This document shows, piece by piece, positions 1-8,334 of a stretch of DNA of 64,000 bases. The stretch is from Rhodococcus sovatensis (GTDB lineage Bacteria > Actinomycetota > Actinomycetes > Mycobacteriales > Mycobacteriaceae): positions 5,394,001 to 5,458,000 of the forward strand of contig NZ_CP147846.1 of assembly GCF_037327425.1 (NCBI RefSeq), written 5' to 3'. Within the stretch, counting starts at the first letter, position 1. Each line of letters opens with the position of its first letter. Below the pieces are notes generated by a model. The model did no database searches. It worked only from the letters and a program-made list of their open reading frames with translations, and was not told the origin of the DNA. Position numbers and translations under genes: made by a program.

Positions 1-901
1 AGGACTGCGCACGGGCGTCCTTGGTGAGCACGTGGTCGATTCCGATGATGGCGGGGAACTGCTTGTCCGCCGGGTACGTCGGTACGATGCCGGAACCCAG
101 TTGGTCGGCCGCATCGGTGTACCCGGCGTCGAGTAGATCGCGGAATTGCTTGTGAAGATAGGTGGTGTTGAAGTCTCCACTGACGACGACGGGGCTGTCG
201 GTAGCAGCGAACGCGGCCAGCTGGTGGCGCAGATTGTCGAGCTCTCGGGTCCATATGTCGGGTGGGGTGACAACGGCCGGGCCAGGATGCACTGCGACGA
301 GGGTGAATGGCGTCGTGAACCCCACGGTGGCAACCAGATTGGTCGGTCCATAACCGTCGAGCTCTCTGGTGTCGGTCAGCGGGTAGCGGCTGTAGATTCC
401 TGCACCACCGCCGCCGCGTTCGTCAGGAATCATGTATTGATACTGCAACAGCTGTTCGAGTCCGCGGTCTTCGAGTTTCGTCGCAAGCGTTTCTGTGAGT
501 TCCTGGACTGTGAGGACATCGACGTCGCGTTCACGCACGGTCTCGATCAAGCTGGCGGGATCTGCAGCGCCGAACAACAGGTTGGCCTGCATGATTCGTA
601 GCGACGGTCCGTCGACGGTATCGCTGTTGGCCACGTACAGGGGTGCGACAACCACCGTCGCGACGCCTACGACGACAACCGAGACCGTCAACAGGATCCA
701 GCGTCGAAAAACCAGGGACACCAGCAGGCCTAGGCCGGTGACCACGAGAAACAGCGGAACGAACGACGCAATCGCGATCAGCGGATTGATCGGCGCGGTG
801 GTGAACATCGCGGACACGGCGACAATTCCGACGGCGATCCCTACGAGGCCGAGGAACTGCGCCACGCGTCGGGCTGGGACGTTGTCCTTGATGAAACTCA
901 T
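1..901 (-). CDS. Endonuclease/exonuclease/phosphatase family membrane protein (C-terminus cut by window edge)
   Basis: The reading frame opens with ATG at 901-899 and stays open for 300 codons to the window edge, so the C-terminus is missing. Three hydrophobic stretches (about residues 13-35, 40-62 and 69-88) precede an EEP (DNase I-like) domain. The domain shows the family marks: Asn in QANLLFG (about 107), the metal-binding Glu in TVQELTE (134), GDFNTT (242-247) and IDHVL (288-292). Family knowledge suggests a metal-dependent phosphodiesterase held on the membrane, facing outside if the topology is as usual. The substrate cannot be told from sequence. A shorter reading frame on the same strand (531-1016) is in another frame and is not used. 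Confidence 0.9.
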   Translation of the reverse strand, partial: MSFIKDNVPARRVAQFLGLVGIAVGIVAVSAMFTTAPINPLIAIASFVPLFLVVTGLGLLVSLVFRRWILLTVSVVVVGVATVVVAPLYVANSDTVDGPSLRIMQANLLFGAADPASLIETVRERDVDVLTVQELTETLATKLEDRGLEQLLQYQYMIPDERGGGGAGIYSRYPLTDTRELDGYGPTNLVATVGFTTPFTLVAVHPGPAVVTPPDIWTRELDNLRHQLAAFAATDSPVVVSGDFNTTYLHKQFRDLLDAGYTDAADQLGSGIVPTYPADKQFPAIIGIDHVLTKDARAQS

Positions 902-928
902 ACCGAAAGGTATCAGTACTGTGGTTGC

Positions 929-1294
929 ATGGGTCGCGCTGAAAGTGGGATACCCCGTCCACCCGGGCTCGGAACGCTGACGATGACGGCGATGTCCGTA
1001 CTCGGATTGCTGGCAATGCGGTACGACGTTCCTGCCACTCTGTCGGGTATGACCGCGCCGGACGAGATGCTGACAGGACTGCTACTCATGGGTCTGATGG
1101 TGGTAGCTGGTGCGTCGTGGTGGTACAGGACGATGCGGGTCTTGGAACAGCAGCGATGGTCGTGGCGCTGTGTTGACTCGCCACTGGTTGTACTGACGGG
1201 CGCGGCGGTGTATTTGCTGATTCCGCCTGGAAGGCAACGGACGCATGGTGCTACATATGAGGACATGCTGGCCGCAGCGATGAATCTGGTCTGA
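929..1294 (+). CDS. Small hypothetical membrane protein
   Basis: I do not recognise a family. The frame gives up to 121 residues; the ATG at 983 is a more likely start because the first 18 residues are Pro/Gly-rich and the hydrophobic run begins right after it. Two or three short hydrophobic segments are visible (VLGLLAM, LLLMGLMVVAGASWW, LVVLTGAAVYLLI). It is divergent from the EEP gene with only about 80 bp between the two possible starts, so the two may share a promoter region. The opposite strand also has a long frame here, but its composition looks random. Confidence 0.45.
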   Translation: MGRAESGIPRPPGLGTLTMTAMSVLGLLAMRYDVPATLSGMTAPDEMLTGLLLMGLMVVAGASWWYRTMRVLEQQRWSWRCVDSPLVVLTGAAVYLLIPPGRQRTHGATYEDMLAAAMNLV

Positions 1295-1376
1295 ACCTGC
1301 GAAAGAACCGGAAATGGCTCATCGGTTGTGATCAGAACACGTCCGTGCCCGTGAATCGGCATGGTTACTGAGGTTC

Positions 1377-1793
1377 CTACAACCGCAACAGCCCCGCACT
1401 TGTCGGCGAGAAACCGCATGCGACGGTGTAGAACTGCGTCAGGTGTGGTTCGTAGTCGACGTGCAACCATTCGATCCCGGCTGAACGCAAATCCGTGACC
1501 AGGGTGGACACCAGAGTGCTACCTACGCCTTTTCGTTGTAGTCGTGGGTCGACTGCCGTGTCGAGTAGAAACGCGTGCCGACCTCCGTCCCATACCGCAT
1601 GCACGAACCCGCAGAGCCTTCCGTCAGTGAACGCTCCAACCCACGACTTGCTATCCCGCTCCAACTGGGAACGCCACGAGACAAGTTCATAGTGTCCACC
1701 GAACGCATCGTGGTGAAGCTGTGAGAGTTCGGTGTCGTCGACTGGAAATCGGGTGCGATATTCGATGGTGGAGTCAGGCCGCTCGTCGTGCAC
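1377..1793 (-). CDS. GNAT family N-acetyltransferase
   Basis: 138 residues, a normal single GNAT domain. The acetyl-CoA pyrophosphate loop RLQRKGVGS lies at residues 84-92, after the beta-strand HAFLLDTAVDP. The C-terminal beta-bulge region (WLHVDYEP, FYTVACGF) is present. The acceptor substrate is unknown. The start lies 6 bp after the stop of the isochorismatase-like gene on the same strand, so the two are very likely one transcription unit. Confidence 0.88.
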   Translation of the reverse strand: MHDERPDSTIEYRTRFPVDDTELSQLHHDAFGGHYELVSWRSQLERDSKSWVGAFTDGRLCGFVHAVWDGGRHAFLLDTAVDPRLQRKGVGSTLVSTLVTDLRSAGIEWLHVDYEPHLTQFYTVACGFSPTSAGLLRL

Positions 1794-1799
1794 AGCAGT

Positions 1800-2369
1800 T
1801 CAGTCCGCGAGCAGGCCGGCCGTGCTGACCACCGTCGCGAACTCCCCATGTAGGTTCGTCGCGGTGATGGACGACAGGGTTGCCGCGGGTACGGTCGTTC
1901 CGTCGGGGGCGAGACGATCGAAGGTGTGCGTGGCGTCGATCGCGAAGTACGTGTCATAGCCGAGGTTTCCGGCCATTCGCGCTGTGGTTTCGCAACAGTG
2001 ATTGGTCGTGATTCCGCAGATCACTATTTGGCCGATGCCCTCGGCGCGCAGCCATGCGTCGAGATCCGGTGTGCCATAGAAGCTGGAGTTGACTCGTTTG
2101 CGAACCAACAGATCCGGTGCACCTTCGATGACATCCTTGAATGCGTGCCCTTGGCTCGACGGCGACAATGGAGAGAGCGCGTTGTCGGAGTCGTGCTGGA
2201 CGAACACAATAGGCCAGGAGTTCATTCGCCAAAAGTTCACGAGCGCTTCGATATTGCTCTCGCAGGCTGGGTTGTCGCGCGGACCCCAGAACTCGGAGTC
2301 GTCGAACCCGGCTTGTACGTCGACGACTACGAGCGCGGGGCGACGTAGGTCGATCGTGGGAGCGTCCAT
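1800..2369 (-). CDS. Isochorismatase-family cysteine hydrolase
   Basis: With the ATG at 2369 the product is 189 residues, the usual size for this alpha/beta family. The catalytic triad can be read: Asp17 in VVVDVQAGF, Lys91 in VRKRVNSSF, and Cys125 in ITTNHCCETTA, next to the cis-peptide region ICGITT. A longer frame reaches back to 2480, but that part runs through a palindromic repeat and is Arg/Pro-rich, so the inner start is preferred. Members hydrolyse amide, nicotinamide-like or vinyl-ether bonds; the substrate here is not predictable. It precedes the GNAT gene with a 6-bp gap. Confidence 0.9.
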   Translation of the reverse strand: MDAPTIDLRRPALVVVDVQAGFDDSEFWGPRDNPACESNIEALVNFWRMNSWPIVFVQHDSDNALSPLSPSSQGHAFKDVIEGAPDLLVRKRVNSSFYGTPDLDAWLRAEGIGQIVICGITTNHCCETTARMAGNLGYDTYFAIDATHTFDRLAPDGTTVPAATLSSITATNLHGEFATVVSTAGLLAD

Positions 2370-2389
2370 GCGTCGAGGATAGCGGGGGA

Positions 2390-2429
2390 GTTCAGCTCGG
2401 GTAGTGACCGAATGACTCATTCGGTCACT
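2390..2429. repeat. 40-bp repeat with perfect 13-bp palindrome, copy 1
   Basis: A direct repeat starting GTTCAGCTCGGGTA is followed by an inverted repeat with 13-base arms (AGTGACCGAATGA at 2403-2415 and its exact complement at 2417-2429) around one base. It lies just upstream of the isochorismatase start. A second copy lies 116 bp away at 2506. Confidence 0.85.
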
Positions 2430-2505
2430 GGGGGGTCGGCTGGTTTGCTGCGCAGGTTGCAGCGAGCGCGCAGGTTGCAACTTGTGCCTGGGCTGGGAGG
2501 TGCGC

Positions 2506-2544
2506 GTTCAGCTCGGGTAGTGACCGAATGAGACATTCGGTCAC
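2506..2544. repeat. 39-bp repeat with palindrome, copy 2
   Basis: Same unit as at 2390-2429: the identical leading 26 bases, then an inverted repeat with 11-base arms (2520-2530 and 2534-2544) around AGA. Both copies have the same orientation. Between them the 11-mer CGCAGGTTGCA occurs twice (about 2451 and 2469). The pair sits between divergently read genes, so it could be an operator pair or a dispersed palindromic repeat. Confidence 0.8.
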
Positions 2545-2587
2545 CGAGATGTGCACCCTTTTCCCCACGCAGTGGAAGACTGTATTC

Positions 2588-2929
2588 ATGGAGCCTCGGC
2601 CGTCGATCGACGATCTACTCGAGCACTGTCGCGCTCACAATCTGGACGCAGACGTGGGCACGATGTTCCGTAGCCCCGCTCTGCGATGCCGCGGGAAGGT
2701 GTTTGCGTTCGTTGGATTCGATGGGGCCCTCATCGTCAAACTGCCGCACGCCCGCATCGTCGAGCTAGCCAGTGAGGGAGCCGCAGAACAAGTCACGATG
2801 GGCAGACGCACCATGCGTGAATGGGCAGAAATCGCTCTGTTGGCGAGCCCGCGTTCGACAGCTGACTTGTGGTTCACCCTGGTAGAGGAGGCGCACAAGT
2901 TCGTGAGCTCGCAGCAAGTTCACCGCTGA
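2588..2929 (+). CDS. Small conserved protein, TfoX N-terminal/YjbR-like
   Basis: 113 residues from the ATG at 2588. An upstream ATG at 2528 falls inside the palindromic repeat and is unlikely to be used. The pattern MFRSPALRCRGKVFAFVGFD, then a strand pair and EGAAEQVTMGRRTMREWAEI, resembles the small alpha/beta proteins annotated as TfoX N-terminal or MmcQ/YjbR-like. No catalytic residues are evident and no function can be given. Confidence 0.75.
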   Translation: MEPRPSIDDLLEHCRAHNLDADVGTMFRSPALRCRGKVFAFVGFDGALIVKLPHARIVELASEGAAEQVTMGRRTMREWAEIALLASPRSTADLWFTLVEEAHKFVSSQQVHR

Positions 2930-2956
2930 CCTGTCCAAAATCTCCAATTAGTCTGA

Positions 2957-3313
2957 TCAAGAACAGATTTGGAGGAATCCCTCCGCTTCTGGGCGCAGTC
3001 GAAAGTGCTTCTGTGTCCCCTCGGCCTCGAACACTGCCGCAGTCTCCGACAGGCGCGTCATAGTGCCCTCTTGGTATGGATCGTCCCAGCTTGTCGAGGA
3101 ATTGGTCTGGCGAGCATGGGGCGGATCCACCTCCCAGTACTCACCCGCGAACTTCGCCTCCAGCGCGCCACAATGGGTGTACATCTCATAGCTGTACGCG
3201 GTGCCGATCTCGACTTCCTCGGGGGAAGGCTCGGTCGGAGCTCCGCATCCGGTCACGCAGAACGCGAGCAGAGTCGCTATGCACGACCAGCGGGTGACCG
3301 GGGAACACGTCAT
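2957..3313 (-). CDS. Putative lipoprotein
   Basis: 118 residues. The N-terminus is a lipoprotein signal: a short charged start, the hydrophobic core CIATLLAFCV, then a VTGC lipobox with Cys at about residue 23. The mature part is short and acidic with no family I recognise (…YSYEMYTHCGALEAKF…). It is likely exported and anchored on the outer face of the membrane. It lies 15 bp after the stop of the NmrA-like gene on the same strand, so the two may be co-transcribed. Confidence 0.7.
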   Translation of the reverse strand: MTCSPVTRWSCIATLLAFCVTGCGAPTEPSPEEVEIGTAYSYEMYTHCGALEAKFAGEYWEVDPPHARQTNSSTSWDDPYQEGTMTRLSETAAVFEAEGTQKHFRLRPEAEGFLQICS

Positions 3314-3328
3314 CCATCGACATTAGCG

Positions 3329-4219
3329 TCAGCGGCGAGTGTCGACTGATACAGCCAACTGCAGTGCGTCGTCGAGCGGAAGAGCCGTGATGTGGCTGAA
3401 TGGCGCTGAACGAGCCTTGTCCACCACGTAGTCATAGCGGTTGATGCTCGCCAAGTGGCGGCTGAAGTGGAACGAGTCTTCGGTGAACAGTGAAGTGAGA
3501 AGTGCATCGAATGTGGGATTGCTCCACGACAAACGCACAATCGGCCGGTAGGTGCCCAGCGCTTTCATGATTGCGCGGATCAGCTCTTCGTGGGTGGGTT
3601 CGGCCGAGGCAGGCATGTCGACGATCCGGCCGAGTGGCTGATCCGAGGTACCGGCCTCGACCAAGCAGTCCGTTGTGGTGTCGATGTCGACGACGGCCAT
3701 TCGGTGATGGCGCCAGGGTCCCATCGGGATGACCGGGGCACGCTGAATCAGCTGCAAATATGGACGCATGCCACGAGACCGGGCGCCGAGAACCATTCCG
3801 GCACGCACCGCTGTCATTCCCGGGATACCGTCGAGCAGTTCGTTCTCGACCATGATTCTGTTGTTCTGGTATCGCGGAGGCTCGACACCGGCGGGCGCAG
3901 TGAGCGTCGTGAAAAATACGCCCCGTGCGAGCTTGGTAGCCCGTGCGGCAGTCACGAAGTGGCCGGCTGCAGCGAAGTCGCGGTCATCTTGGTCGGTGGC
4001 ATCGAGTGAGTGCACGAAGTAGTACGCGACGTCTATGTCAGCGAGCGCTTCGGTGAGTCCTGCACCGGTCGAAACATCCCCAATTACAACCTCATCGAGG
4101 TCGAGCGGGGCCCGACTTCGATCGCGGACCAACCCGCGAACTCGATGCCCTTGCTCGGTCAACCGCCTCGCAACGCGAGCCCCGTTGTAGCCGCTTGCGC
4201 CGACGATGAGGACGTTCAT
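3329..4219 (-). CDS. NmrA-like/atypical SDR NAD(P)-binding protein
   Basis: 296 residues with a Rossmann fold starting at the N-terminus: MNVLIVGASGYNG carries GxxGxxG at residues 7-13, and RGLVRDRSR follows the second strand. The YxxxK catalytic pair of classical SDRs is not in the usual place, which fits the atypical NmrA/complex-I-subunit-like group. It is divergent from a HxlR regulator across 94 bp. That layout, in which a HxlR protein controls a neighbouring NAD(P)H-binding reductase, is common in actinobacteria. Confidence 0.85.
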   Translation of the reverse strand: MNVLIVGASGYNGARVARRLTEQGHRVRGLVRDRSRAPLDLDEVVIGDVSTGAGLTEALADIDVAYYFVHSLDATDQDDRDFAAAGHFVTAARATKLARGVFFTTLTAPAGVEPPRYQNNRIMVENELLDGIPGMTAVRAGMVLGARSRGMRPYLQLIQRAPVIPMGPWRHHRMAVVDIDTTTDCLVEAGTSDQPLGRIVDMPASAEPTHEELIRAIMKALGTYRPIVRLSWSNPTFDALLTSLFTEDSFHFSRHLASINRYDYVVDKARSAPFSHITALPLDDALQLAVSVDTRR

Positions 4220-4313
4220 GCTGCACTCCTTGGGGTCTCACGGACTTGAATTGATAGTACATAAGATTTAGAAGTAATCAATCAAAAAAGGAGTAGAGAG
4301 GCTCTAGTTTTGT
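4220..4313. promoter_or_regulatory. Divergent promoter region between NmrA-like and HxlR genes
   Basis: 94 bp, clearly AT-rich compared with its surroundings. It contains TTGAT at 4251 and its complement ATCAA near 4277, flanking a central AT-rich block, and a strong purine ribosome-binding site (AAAAAAGGAG) ahead of the HxlR gene. It is the likely binding region for the HxlR protein; the exact operator is inferred. Confidence 0.45.
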
Positions 4314-5048
4314 ATGTGCACTGATATCATGGCGTCCATGTCCCGACGCGACTACAACCAGTTCTGCGGACTGGCCAGCGCTCTCGACGCGGTAGGTGAG
4401 CGCTGGACGCTGCTCATCGTGCGCGACCTCATGGGCGGCCCGAAGCGGTACTCAGACTTGGCCTCGTCGTTGCACGGGATCGGTACCAGCCTGCTCGCGG
4501 TACGGATCAAGCAGCTCGAAGCCGACGGCGTAGTGGTTCGTCGAGTGCTTCCTCCGCCGGCCGCATCGACCGTCTACGAGCTGACTTCGGTCGGATGGGA
4601 ACTCGCGGATGCTCTTGTCCCGCTGGCTGTGTGGGGTGCTCGCCATCAGCTCGATCCGCAGCGCCAAGACGGTCAAGGTTTCACGCCGGAATGGAGTCTC
4701 GCCGTTCTGGCGAGACTACTGAATGCGGGCTCTACAGTGGACGTCGATGCAATCTACGAATTTCACATCGACGGCGACATTGCGCACGTGACGGTGGCGG
4801 ACAAGGCAACGTCTGTGACGACGGGACCTGCTCTCGGTCGGGCCGACGCAGTGATCACCACCGATTCCGGTACGCTGGCTTCCCTTGTTGCAGGGCGTAT
4901 CTCGGTCGTCGACGCAGTGGGATCGGCTCGACTCGCGCTCGCTGGAGATGAGACTGCGTTGCAGGTTCTGGCCGCAGCAATCCCACCTCCTCAGGCGGCA
5001 CCAGGAACGAAGCTGAACCGATTGCGCAGCTCTCCGATCAGCGAGTGA
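4314..5048 (+). CDS. HxlR-family transcriptional regulator with C-terminal SCP2-like domain
   Basis: 244 residues from the first ATG; the ATGs at 4329 or 4338 are also possible. Residues about 15-110 form a HxlR winged helix (WTLLIVRDLMGGPKRYSDL, then a recognition helix and the wing near VYELTSVGWEL). Residues about 130-230 look like the sterol-carrier/SCP2-type sensing domain found in many actinobacterial HxlR proteins (AVITTDSGTLASLVAGRISV). It probably controls the divergent NmrA-like gene. Its last 11 bases overlap the end of leuA on the other strand. Confidence 0.9.
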   Translation: MCTDIMASMSRRDYNQFCGLASALDAVGERWTLLIVRDLMGGPKRYSDLASSLHGIGTSLLAVRIKQLEADGVVVRRVLPPPAASTVYELTSVGWELADALVPLAVWGARHQLDPQRQDGQGFTPEWSLAVLARLLNAGSTVDVDAIYEFHIDGDIAHVTVADKATSVTTGPALGRADAVITTDSGTLASLVAGRISVVDAVGSARLALAGDETALQVLAAAIPPPQAAPGTKLNRLRSSPISE

Positions 5049-6846
5049 GATCGGCGGTGTCCCGTTGGTTCGCGTGTCGCACGGTATTCGCAGCATTGAC
5101 GACCGCAGCCATGCTTGCGGCCAGGACGGAGCGTTCCTGTCCCGCGGCCCATCGAACGACGTTACCGACGCGGTATTCCAGCAAGGTCAATGCGTCGCTG
5201 TCGTTGCCGGTATCGACGCTGGTTTGATGGAGGCTGAGAACGTCGACATGGGTGCCGTGCGCGGCGAGGGCGTCTGTCAGTGCTTCTACGGGCCCGACAC
5301 CGACATGCGCACTGGCCACTTCGGCGTCGTCGACCTTCAGTGTCAGGTCCGTGCGAATCCGACCGGCCGCCTCGGATGTGTCGTAACCTGCGAGCGAGAC
5401 CGTGCGCGCGATGTCGCTGTGCGGCAAGTATGTTCGTTGGAAGATCCCCCACAGATCTCCTGCGGCCACTTCGGTGCCGGTGTCGTCAGTGTGATTCTGA
5501 ACGTGCCTGGCGAAGTCGATTTGAAAGCGCCGTGGCAGTTCGATGCCGTACTCGGACTCGAGCAGGTACGCGATGCCACCTTTGCCCGATTGGGAATTGA
5601 TCCGGATGACGGCGTCGTAGCTTCGACCGATGTCTGCCGGATCGATGGGCAGGTACGGCACTCGCCATTCCAGCTGCCGTTCGGATCGACCCTCTGCGGC
5701 GGCGCGAGCCCGGTGCTCGGCAAACCCCTTCTTGATCGCGTCCTGATGGGTGCCACTGAACGCGGTGTGAACGAGGTCTCCGACGTACGGATGACGCGGG
5801 TGAATCTCGATTCGGTTGCAGTACTCGACGGTTCGTCGGATCTCGTCGATGTCGGAGAAGTCGATCATCGGGTCGATACCCTGTGCGTGCAGGTTGAGCG
5901 CGAGAGTGGCGATGTCCACGTTCCCGGTGCGCTCGCCGTTCCCGAAGATGCAGCCTTCCACTCGCTGGGCGCCTGCCAGGACGGCAAGTTCGGCGCACGC
6001 GATCCCGGTGCCACGGTCGTTGTGCGGATGCACGGACAGGATGACGCTGTCGCGGCGAGACAAGTTGCGGTGCATGTACTCGATTTGATCGGCGTACACA
6101 TTCGGCGTGGCGATCTCGACGGTTGCCGGCAGGTTGAGGATCACCGGACGCTCCGGGCTGGCGTCCCATAAGTCCGTCATGGCGTCGCAGATCGTCAATA
6201 CGTAGTCGGGCTCGGTGAGATTGAAGACCTCGGGTGAGAATTCGAAGCGGACATTGGGCAAGTCGCCCGCATATTTCAGTACGTCTCGTCCGCCCGCGAC
6301 GATGAGGTCCTGAAGGTCGGCTCGATCGTGCCCCAGGACCACATCTCGCCAGGTCGGCGCGGTGGCGGTGTACATGTGGATGACGACGGGATTGGTGATG
6401 CCGCGTATGGACGCGACGGTTCGTTCGATCAGGTCGCGGCGGGCAGGGGTGAATACGACGATCGTCACGTCGTCGGGTGCGATGTCGCTGTCGGCGATGA
6501 GGCGGACGAAGTCGTAGTCGGTCTGCGATGCAGAAGGATATCCGACTTCGATCTCCTTGTAGCCCATTCGAACCATCAGCTCGAAGAACCGTCGCTTGCG
6601 TGGTGGGTCCATCGGCTCAGCGAGGGCCTGATTGCCGTCTCGCAGGTCGACCGGTACCCAGAGTGGGGCTTGGGTGAGGCGACGAGTCGGCCACACGCGG
6701 TCGGTGAGGGGAACCTCGACGCGGGAGTAGACGTCGGAGTAGCGGTGCGACGGCATCTGGGAGTGGCGCTGCCGGTTCCAGGTCGGCGCATGCTCGGGCA
6801 CTGGGCCGGCGGGTGAAGACACGCGGTGCGACGATGCGGAGGTCAT
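5038..6846 (-). CDS. leuA: 2-isopropylmalate synthase
   Basis: 602 residues from the ATG at 6846, which has AAGGACA just upstream; an in-frame ATG-less extension to 7071 runs into the GntR promoter and is rejected. It catalyses the first committed step of leucine synthesis, acetyl-CoA plus 2-ketoisovalerate. Visible marks are DLRDGNQAL (metal and substrate site), HPHNDRGTG, and GNGERTGNVD. The C-terminal roughly 130 residues form the leucine-feedback LeuA dimer domain. Length and N-terminal extension match the actinobacterial type. The gene is convergent with the HxlR gene (11-bp overlap) and divergent from a GntR regulator. Confidence 0.97.
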   Translation of the reverse strand: MTSASSHRVSSPAGPVPEHAPTWNRQRHSQMPSHRYSDVYSRVEVPLTDRVWPTRRLTQAPLWVPVDLRDGNQALAEPMDPPRKRRFFELMVRMGYKEIEVGYPSASQTDYDFVRLIADSDIAPDDVTIVVFTPARRDLIERTVASIRGITNPVVIHMYTATAPTWRDVVLGHDRADLQDLIVAGGRDVLKYAGDLPNVRFEFSPEVFNLTEPDYVLTICDAMTDLWDASPERPVILNLPATVEIATPNVYADQIEYMHRNLSRRDSVILSVHPHNDRGTGIACAELAVLAGAQRVEGCIFGNGERTGNVDIATLALNLHAQGIDPMIDFSDIDEIRRTVEYCNRIEIHPRHPYVGDLVHTAFSGTHQDAIKKGFAEHRARAAAEGRSERQLEWRVPYLPIDPADIGRSYDAVIRINSQSGKGGIAYLLESEYGIELPRRFQIDFARHVQNHTDDTGTEVAAGDLWGIFQRTYLPHSDIARTVSLAGYDTSEAAGRIRTDLTLKVDDAEVASAHVGVGPVEALTDALAAHGTHVDVLSLHQTSVDTGNDSDALTLLEYRVGNVVRWAAGQERSVLAASMAAVVNAANTVRHANQRDTADLTR

Positions 6847-6955
6847 GACTTGTCCTTGCTTCTGCTGGGCCTCGCCGTCTCGGCTGAGATGATGTAGCCC
6901 GATGGTGGGTATGACTAGACGGTAGCAGAACTCCTCAGACAAGTAGAGAAGTAAG

Positions 6956-7630
6956 GTGTTGGTTGTGGGCATACAACGAGTCACGATGGCAGACCAGGCG
7001 GCAGAGTTGTTGCTCGGTCGCATCACGTCTGGAGAGTGGAATCTCGGGGAGAAACTCCCAGGTGAGACCACGCTTGCGCCTCAGCTGGGTGTCGGGCGAT
7101 CGACTGTCCGCGAGGCAATCCGCCAGCTGGCCGGGCGTGGCGTGCTCACTACTCGCCAAGGGGCGGGAGTGTTCGTAGCGGCCCTCGATGTTCGTGACGA
7201 TTGGGACACTGTGCTGCAGCGTGCTGACATCATCGCGGTGATCGAAGCGCGCAACGCAATCGAAACGGCGGCGGCAGGGCTGGCGGCCCAGCGTCGGTCG
7301 GCTACGGATTTGAAGCGAATAAAGCGTGCCCTGGCCGAACGGCAGATACGACGATCGGCGATCGAAGAACACGTCGACGCCGACATCGCCTTTCATCGCT
7401 ACGTCGTCGCAGCCGCGCAGAACCCCATCCTCGATGAACTCTTCGACAGTTTCACCCCGCGTGTGCGGCAGTCGATGATCGAAATGTTGCGCATACATCA
7501 GGAATTCGGCAGCGACAGCGATCACGATGCCCACGTTCAGCTGGCCGATGCCATCGCGAACCACGACGAATCGAGGGCCGAAGAACTGAGCCGATCACAT
7601 CTGCTCTCGTTGAAGAATCGACTTAAGTGA
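6956..7630 (+). CDS. GntR-family (FadR-type) transcriptional regulator
   Basis: 224 residues with a GTG start at 6956 preceded by AGAAGTAAG. The N-terminal winged helix spans about residues 12-78 (LGVGRSTVREAIRQLAGRG, then wing RQGAGVFV). The C-terminal all-helical FCD-type effector domain includes the DxxxH…H-type pattern (DADIAFHRYVV). It is divergent from leuA with about 110 bp between the starts; the region holds a direct repeat ACTTCTCTACTTGTCT on the minus strand. Control of leuA is possible but not shown. Confidence 0.9.
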   Translation: MLVVGIQRVTMADQAAELLLGRITSGEWNLGEKLPGETTLAPQLGVGRSTVREAIRQLAGRGVLTTRQGAGVFVAALDVRDDWDTVLQRADIIAVIEARNAIETAAAGLAAQRRSATDLKRIKRALAERQIRRSAIEEHVDADIAFHRYVVAAAQNPILDELFDSFTPRVRQSMIEMLRIHQEFGSDSDHDAHVQLADAIANHDESRAEELSRSHLLSLKNRLK

Positions 7631-7660
7631 TCCCACTCCGGAGTCACAGCAGGGTGGCGA

Positions 7661-7867
7661 CTAGCGCCAACCGTCCTGGTCGAGCACGCTGACCACGTAC
7701 GGCTCACCGTCCACGGGCTCGAAGGTCACAGTGAGGGTGCTTCGCGTCCGCCTGCGCAGCAGCATGTGCGCGACGCGCTTGGCCTCGTCCTCTGTTCTGG
7801 TTTCATGCGGCGGCCCTGACGCTTCGATGTCGAGAGACTCTGGAGAGTCCTCGGCTACCCAGTACAC
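7661..7867 (-). CDS. Small hypothetical protein
   Basis: 68 residues of mixed, protein-like composition ending DGEPYVVSVLDQDGWR. I do not recognise a family. It lies 22 bp downstream of a PLDc_N-type membrane gene on the same strand and may be co-transcribed with it. Confidence 0.5.
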   Translation of the reverse strand: MYWVAEDSPESLDIEASGPPHETRTEDEAKRVAHMLLRRRTRSTLTVTFEPVDGEPYVVSVLDQDGWR

Positions 7868-7888
7868 CGGGCTGGTCGGTCGACCTGT

Positions 7889-8131
7889 TCATCCGCGTTC
7901 CTCGGTGGCGAGCAACCGCCCTCGATTGCCGCCGTCGGCTCCGTACGGGTAACGCTTCCCCACTGCGAACCAGAGGATCGGCCCGACGATCGGCAGGACG
8001 AATGCAACGAACGCCCACGCAACCTTGGCGACAGATCCCAGAATGGGATCACGGGTGATCGACACCAGAGCTGCAACGAAGAGTACGAAGGCGATCGTGC
8101 CGGCTGCGGATGCAGAAACCATGGGTTTCAC
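7889..8131 (-). CDS. PLDc_N-domain small membrane protein
   Basis: 80 residues; the start is the ATG at 8131 or the one at 8122. Two hydrophobic helices are seen (AGTIAFVLFVAALVSI and VAWAFVAFVLPIVGPILWF). The second has the Pro-Ile-Val-Gly-Pro-Ile-Leu-Trp pattern typical of the phospholipase D nuclease N-terminal (PLDc_N) domain that occurs alone in many actinobacteria. A polar basic tail follows. No catalytic HKD motif is present, so it is not an enzyme by itself. Confidence 0.75.
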   Translation of the reverse strand: MKPMVSASAAGTIAFVLFVAALVSITRDPILGSVAKVAWAFVAFVLPIVGPILWFAVGKRYPYGADGGNRGRLLATEERG

Positions 8132-8155
8132 CGTAGCCCTCGACTGCCGCTCGAG

Positions 8156-8204
8156 TTCGCACTTATGCAGACGATGACGGCGCTTTTGCCTGCATAAGTG
8201 CGAA
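8156..8204. repeat. Perfect 15-bp inverted repeat (hairpin)
   Basis: TTCGCACTTATGCAG at 8156-8170 and its exact complement at 8190-8204 enclose 19 bases. It sits upstream of the PLDc_N gene start, outside any gene. A T-run expected of an intrinsic terminator is lacking, so a dispersed palindromic element or a regulator site is more likely. Confidence 0.8.
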
Positions 8205-8334
8205 TTGGAGAGTTGTCAGCCTCACAGATCGAGGTACAGTGAAACCGAATTGCCGATCCACTCACCGGCCCCGCCTCCGACATGGCGAACACTATGACAC
8301 TTCTCGATGAGAGGGCGACGACCCTTTCTGTCCG

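Noticed and set aside
913..1470. 185-residue minus-strand frame
   Set aside because: Overlaps two better-supported genes and has no protein-like pattern.
5038..5048. Convergent overlap of leuA and the HxlR gene as a regulatory device
   Set aside because: An 11-bp tail overlap is common in compact genomes and shows nothing special.
6847..7071. In-frame upstream extension of leuA, including a Leu-rich MPTTNTLLLYL that could be read as an attenuator leader peptide
   Set aside because: It is in the same frame as leuA without a stop, overlaps the GntR start, and no terminator/antiterminator pair is seen.
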